Source of the DNA: Leucaena leucocephala
Taxonomy: Eukaryota; Streptophyta; Magnoliopsida; Fabales; Fabaceae
Assembly (NCBI GenBank): GCA_037074615.1
Contig: CM073558.1
Coordinates: 12,462,001 to 12,526,000 of the forward strand
Reading direction: 5' to 3'
Length of the DNA stretch: 64,000 bases
Made by a program: the position numbers and the translations under genes. The first letter of the stretch is position 1, and each line of letters begins with the position of its first letter. Shown one piece after another: positions 58,906 through 64,000 of this stretch. The notes under the pieces were generated by a model, which was not told the origin of the DNA, ran no database searches, and saw nothing but the letters and a program-made list of their open reading frames with translations.

Positions 58906-60717
58906 ACATAAAGTGAAGCAATAATCAAGGTAATCATCTCCCTTGATATTGAGCTTTGTTTTGGCAAGATAGCTTATGGTTTTAAGGGGTTTTTATGCTA
59001 TATTTCCCTTATGGTTGCTGCTAGAAGTGCTGCTCATATATGGTTAAAATATGGTTTTTATGTTATGGATAGTTTAAATAAGCTTAAACAAGGTAGAATC
59101 AAGTGGTATAAGCTTGGGAATTCAAGTATGTTTGGATTTTGGGTTTTGTGTTATTGTTGGTACTGTATGTGACACTGTTCATATGACAGAATTTCATGAT
59201 TTTGATGCTTCCAATGAGTTTAAAATGGAAAATTGTGTGGGGATAAAGTAGGAGAATGAGTATTGGAAGCATTAGAATCAAAATGTGAATTAATGGAAAC
59301 AAGAGCATGCATTTGGTTTGGTACTGTAGCAAGTGTTATGATTTGATTTTGGAAATTCTAGTTTCATATTTGGATTGTACATGAAAAATTATGTGGAAAT
59401 AAACTATGAGAATTTATTTTGCAAAGGTGGAAGTATGAAACATAAAAGGGAGAAAGAAAGCAAGTTAGTAAAAACCTAGTCTTGGATTTGGTTTCAAGTT
59501 GATTTGTAAATTGATATTATTTTTTAATGGCTAGGTTTTGACATTTGTGAAGGAAGAAAATCATTCCAAGAATACCTTGGTAAAGATAGCTAAGAGGTAG
59601 CAGGAATACCTAACTTAAGTTAATGTTTGCTTGCTTGTTGATTATGGTGTTTGGTTGACCATGAGAATGTGTTATCATGTTGATGATGAAGTATGAATGA
59701 TTACAACTCCTTGCAAGTTATGTTATGACAATATGCATGTTAGATTTTGCTTATGTAATATTATGAAGTAGCTCCCATCTCATGATAACATGTTAAGCAT
59801 CTAATTAATCATGCATGATATTATGGTTTGTGTAACTTGCTATTGGGATTTTCATGAAATCTCAATCCTTCCATATGCATAACATGTTATAAGTGCTGGA
59901 ACTTCACAAGAAAAAAGGGTAAGTATAGATGGATGAGTTTGTATAATGAGTTACAATACTTACTTGACCTTATGGAAGCATATGATAGCATGTATGGATG
60001 AATGGTGTATGACTCTATATTTTTGGTTTGGGATAGTGATGGTGTGACGATGGTTAGGATTCCTTAATAAACGAGATTTGACATGAAATTTGGCATGGTT
60101 ATAGTTAAGATACAGATATTTAAATGGACACCAAGAATGCCTCAATTGGTTAAGAATTAGATTTCTTATGATTTTTCTAATTAAAGTTAAAATCTGGAAG
60201 TGAGATGAAGGAAGCGTTTAGAGGTAGCGACATTCAAGCAATGATTTTATATATCAAATGAACGACTTTTTCTATGAAATTTTATGAGCTTAAAGATAAC
60301 GTCTAGAGCTTAAAATCCATAGGTAAGACAGTTCATTTGGACAAGTAACCAAAGAGAAATGAATTTTTGAATTTAAGACAAAGAAACTAAAACTTCTAGA
60401 TTTTAGCAAATAAACAGTAATTTTAACGAATAAACTGGTTTTGTTGAACAAGAAAACCTCATTTTTATATTTTTCCTTCAAATATATATGAATGAAATTC
60501 CATTAGAATTTGGAACCATATTATTTCTATTTTTTACAATTAATTATGAATTTTCAAAGTAGGATACATGTTCTGGAATTACCAAATGAACAGTAAAAGT
60601 GAACAGTTCCCAAGAGCAATTCTTTTGGAAATGGTTGTTTTCAAATCAAGTGATCATGTAATTGATTCCAATAACTTCTAATGGAGTATAATTAAGGTTA
60701 AAAGTAAGGATGTGACA
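58906..60717 (+). mobile_element. B LTR, plus strand, right part
   Basis: It resumes at the donor motif (CAAG|GTAATC at 58927-58931) and runs to the LTR end GGATGTGACA at 60717. No PBS follows, so the downstream element body is lost. Confidence 0.87.
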
Positions 60718-61384
60718 AGATCCAAGTGATTCAAGCTTGCTAGGAATAAGAGAGAGATACTGCTATCGTGGTGACAAAAGTAGTGACTATTGGTAGCATG
60801 TGATGTCCTGAGATAAGGACTAGAAGGAGCATATTGCGACTAACAAACTATTAGGGTCTACTAAGAAATAGGATAATATACAGTTACATAAGAACAAACT
60901 ACCTACATTCAAGGGAATATTCAAGATGTCTAAAGTATTAGAATGTTCCTCAAAGTGAAAGGTGTAGCTCGTCATTTACAAATTAGAGAAATATGTTAAA
61001 AGATAGTAAAGGGCATAATTATTTAATGGATATATAGGGGCATGCAAGATTATAGAGAAAAGCTTGTAATGCCTATAAAAGGGTAAAGGCCAGAAGTTGA
61101 GAAGAGGTAATGAGTTAAGAAGTGAAAACATGCAATTAAAACCTAAGATACACGAGATATATGGTAGTGACTGTATAGATAGCCTTTATTTAACAAGTCG
61201 AGGAAGTTACTATAGATGTGGCAAGTTAGGACAGGTTACCAGGGAGTATTGTAGAATACAACATGTGAGAGATCCTAGACAAGTGAAAGAGTTTCTTCCT
61301 AATCAAAGAAAAGTTAAGGAAGTAGATACGATATGTGGCTTGAATAATGACGAAATTGAGGCAGAAATAGACAAAAAATGACCA
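60718..61384 (+). pseudogene. gag: Gypsy gag fragment with zinc-knuckle remnant
   Basis: The only coding trace is 61097-61381, whose YYRCGKLGQVTREYC resembles a CCHC knuckle (C-x2-C-x4-H-x4-C) with the first Cys and the His replaced. Flanking residues are basic. The part before 61097 has no recognisable motif. Its parent family is not clear; it is joined at 61385 to C-like LTR text with no proper LTR end, so it is rearranged. Confidence 0.5.
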
Positions 61385-62990
61385 GAAGCAGTTTAGTCTT
61401 AAATTTTACTAGTAAATAGGGAAAAATATTTTAGTTATGAAAATTTGATATTAATTCCTAAAGTTTAGAAAATAATCCAGGACCTTCTGGACTAAAAAAT
61501 TTGATAAAATTTTACAAGAAATTATTATATTAATTATAAGAATTTATGAAATGAGCAAAACTCAAAAGGAGCTTTGTAAAATTTATAATGAAATGAAGGT
61601 GAATCAGGGGTCTTTAGGGGAAGTTCTTTGAGAATTGGGTCATTAGAGGAGTTGGGCTTAGTTATAGGCTTAAAGTGGCATCCCAAGAGGCCCTAAACCA
61701 AATCGACTAACTCATGAGGACCCAAGTACATTAAAATAATATTTTACCAAGTTTTAATAAAAGTATAGTTACCCATTGTAGTTATAACTGGGAAATTGAT
61801 CTTATAGAGTGATTTATATCAGTATTCTTTTAAACATCATTCCCCCAAATAAATAACATTATTGGGACACATGAAAATTATTGGACTAAAGGACAATCTA
61901 ATAATTCAGGACAAATCCCTTTATACAGTATAAGATTGTAAAGAATTGGACAGAATATACCGAAGTACTCTGAATCTCTTAGAAGCCCAGAGGTGGCATA
62001 TAAGGTGTCCCTGTGGGACCCACCAAGATACCACATGTCTTTATTTTAAGGAGGAAGAAGATTAAGCCATGTATTAATAATAAAATAATGTGGAGAAAGA
62101 AGGTTAAGCATGATTAAGGAATAACTCAACCAATCAGAAGCCATATTAAGGAGCTATAATAATTAGGAACTTGAGAGGTACAATGGTCCATCCAACCCCA
62201 AAAATTGGCTATAAATACCCCCTAAATTCCCTTCAATTTCATGCAGCCATACGCATGGGGAGATTATGCCAACGTTTTCACTCAAACCTAAAGGATAAGA
62301 AAGAACAAATAGCTAAAGTGATCAAGTTAGTAAGGAATCAAGGTAAGTGATTAATCCTAGGTTTTATTCTTGTAATTTAGGAACTTGATCTTCAGGATTT
62401 TAATGGATGAAAAATGAGAAATCCCTTTAGGTATATGCTGGCCAAAATTTGGCTTTTTAGGGGGAGGAATGAATTAAAGTTAGAAGCATGAAATTGAGAC
62501 CTAGACAAGCATATATTGATTATCATACTTTGAATTAATTATGTAATCCTTGATTTCCTAATGTTGAGAACATTTCAGCCTGAACAATAATTGGACAAGA
62601 GAAGATAATTTTGATACTTCAAATTGTGTTAAAAATGCAAAAATGTGTAGGATTGGACCAAGGGTCAAGAGTTGAAAGCATTGGAATTAAAAGTGAAATT
62701 TTTGGAAAATCCCTTGTGCATTTCTATTCTATTATGTCAAGACCTTCAAGGAGGATGATTTGCATGGATTGTCATCATCCTATGCATCAAAATAAGATTA
62801 ATTACACCCTATTAATGTAGTATAAGGCACAACCTATCATTTTTCTTGAGGAACATTTTTATTCGAAACCTAGCAAACTAGTGACAAAACTATTGAAAAC
62901 CTGAGTGAAAGTAAAATTTAGTTTTTGGGTTTGATTGATTTTTGAAGTAATAAAATAAGAGTGTAGTAAAATAAATATTTTTGTATTTTT
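61385..62990 (+). mobile_element. C-like LTR 4, both ends missing
   Basis: tttagtcttaaattttacta matches the C LTR near 53510. TATAAA is at 62210-62215 and the donor motif TCAAG|GTAAGT at 62339-62344, about 130 nt later. The right limit near 62990 is uncertain because no terminal GGATGTTACA is found. Confidence 0.7.
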
Positions 62991-64000
62991 AATTAAGTTG
63001 GAAAATGAGTGGATTTTGAAAGGAATGTGTTGAGACAGACTCTTGATGCTGGAAAACTATTTATTCTTGCTCTTAATATGATATGTGGTTTTAAAATCAC
63101 TAAGTCTTAACAGAAACCTCAATCGATCGATTGAGTCCAGAACATTAGCATTCCTCAAAATCCTTTGATCAAAGCTGGTTTACTTAGTGTGCAATTTAAC
63201 TAAAATGATGTAGAAGCCCTCAAATGATCATCAATCGATGACCATAGATTTCAAGTAATCAAATTAGTTAGCAATGATCGTTGATAAAAACCCAATTATC
63301 CAAAAATCAAAATTGAAATATTCATATTAAGCCAATATCTAAATCATCCAAATTTAATTACAAAACTTAATCATAGAATAATCAATCGATATCTAATCCT
63401 TACTCATAAAATCAAAACCCGAGATCTAGGAATTCCATAAACACAAGAAAGGTGATATTAAAACAGAAAATGCCACATGTGTGATATAGTCCATGAGCTC
63501 AAGATATGCGATCCATCACCAAGACACTAAAGATTTAGCCTCTCATAATTCCCACTGTGCCGCAATCGCTATCCAGATATGATGCTATGAAGAAAGTAGA
63601 AATAGGTGATAGATTAATAATGTAGAGATATGGCATTATATGGAAAGGTGCAGCAAGATGGAAGATGAGTATGTAGGTTGTCGATAAGGTGTAGAGAGGA
63701 TTTGAGTACTGCTTCTTAGCCTAATCAGGTCCAAAAACCAACCTCCCCACGTCTGTAGCTTCCTCTTCCTTTTATTCCCACATGACTTAATCCAAAACAT
63801 GTAGCTTTAGCATTATCTCTTTTAGTCGCAACCAGATCCATGTTTAGGTTGTGATCTATAAACACAGAGAAACTTCCTAGAAGAAATTGGGTTGTGACCT
63901 TTGGACACTTTAGTCGCGACTAAAAAGCACAGAAGCATTATCTAATTTTCTTTGTCTTGTGATTTCTTTTCTACTCACGTTAGTCCTCCAAGATACTTAT
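62991..64000. other. Unassigned region
   Basis: No LTR text, gene or long reading frame is recognised. It holds two perfect palindromes (63118-63135 and 63909-63924) and several copies of the word tagtcgc/gcgacta. It could be part of another repeat cut by the window edge. Confidence 0.5.

Noticed and set aside
62611..62820. A 69-codon plus-strand frame
   Set aside because: It sits within C-like LTR 4 downstream of the donor motif, in text that is not conserved as protein in other LTRs.

Overview
The window looks like heterochromatic or pericentromeric DNA of a flowering plant, probably a dicot. It is AT-rich, shows no recognisable host gene, and consists almost entirely of nested and broken LTR retrotransposons. 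Primer-binding sites match the 3' end of plant initiator tRNA-Met, and one degenerate gag-pol is of Ty3/gypsy chromovirus type, closest in motifs to Tekay/Del. I cannot name the species.

I recognise three related LTR families from the sequence and call them A, B and C (my labels). All have LTRs of about 2-3.4 kb that begin TGTCATATCC and end near GGATGTTACA. All have a TATA box in the LTR and a 5' splice-site motif (AAG|GTAAG or close to it) about 105-145 nt further on. B is the gag-pol family. A has an internal region of about 4.3-4.4 kb with no gag or pol, so it is a large non-autonomous (LARD-like) element. C is seen only as LTRs, one of them joined to an A-like internal region.

Layout: 1-10497, element A1 (minus strand; 3' LTR cut by the window edge). 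10498-11148, A fragments including an inverted LTR end. 11149-15803, remnant B1 with gag start, a pre-gag reading frame, PBS and 5' LTR. 15804-18866, A remnant. 18867-20615, inverted A-like internal plus a C-like LTR start. 20616-20806, piece of a CACTA-type transposon end. 20807-21442 and 32456-32611, halves of an old A-like LTR split by A2. 21443-32450, complete element A2 with TSD TTACA. 32612-41535, element B2 with a degenerate gag-pro-pol carrying a PIF/Harbinger-like MITE (36645-37240) in reverse transcriptase. 41536-45325, A remnant. 45326-50990, plus-strand B LTR and A-like internal, interrupted by a solo B LTR with TSD ATGGA (46639-49847). 50991-60717, C and B LTRs on the plus strand with two nested solo C LTRs (TSDs AATGT and GAAGC). 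60718-61384, gag zinc-knuckle remnant. 61385-about 62990, C-like LTR. 62991-64000, unassigned.

Three linked features stand out. First, four A-type internal regions carry a sense-oriented copy of most of a plant 5S rRNA gene, including the internal pol III promoter boxes. Second, A and B share a predicted leader intron of about 1.9-2.1 kb, running from a donor in the LTR to an acceptor 7-8 nt before an ATG; it contains the rest of the LTR and the PBS, so spliced RNA could not prime reverse transcription. Third, that ATG opens a pre-gag reading frame whose N-terminal motif VN(Q/K)GDPR is shared by both families although A has lost gag and pol. Together they suggest a non-autonomous family keeping a leader and a small protein in common with its presumed helper, plus a 5S module of its own.
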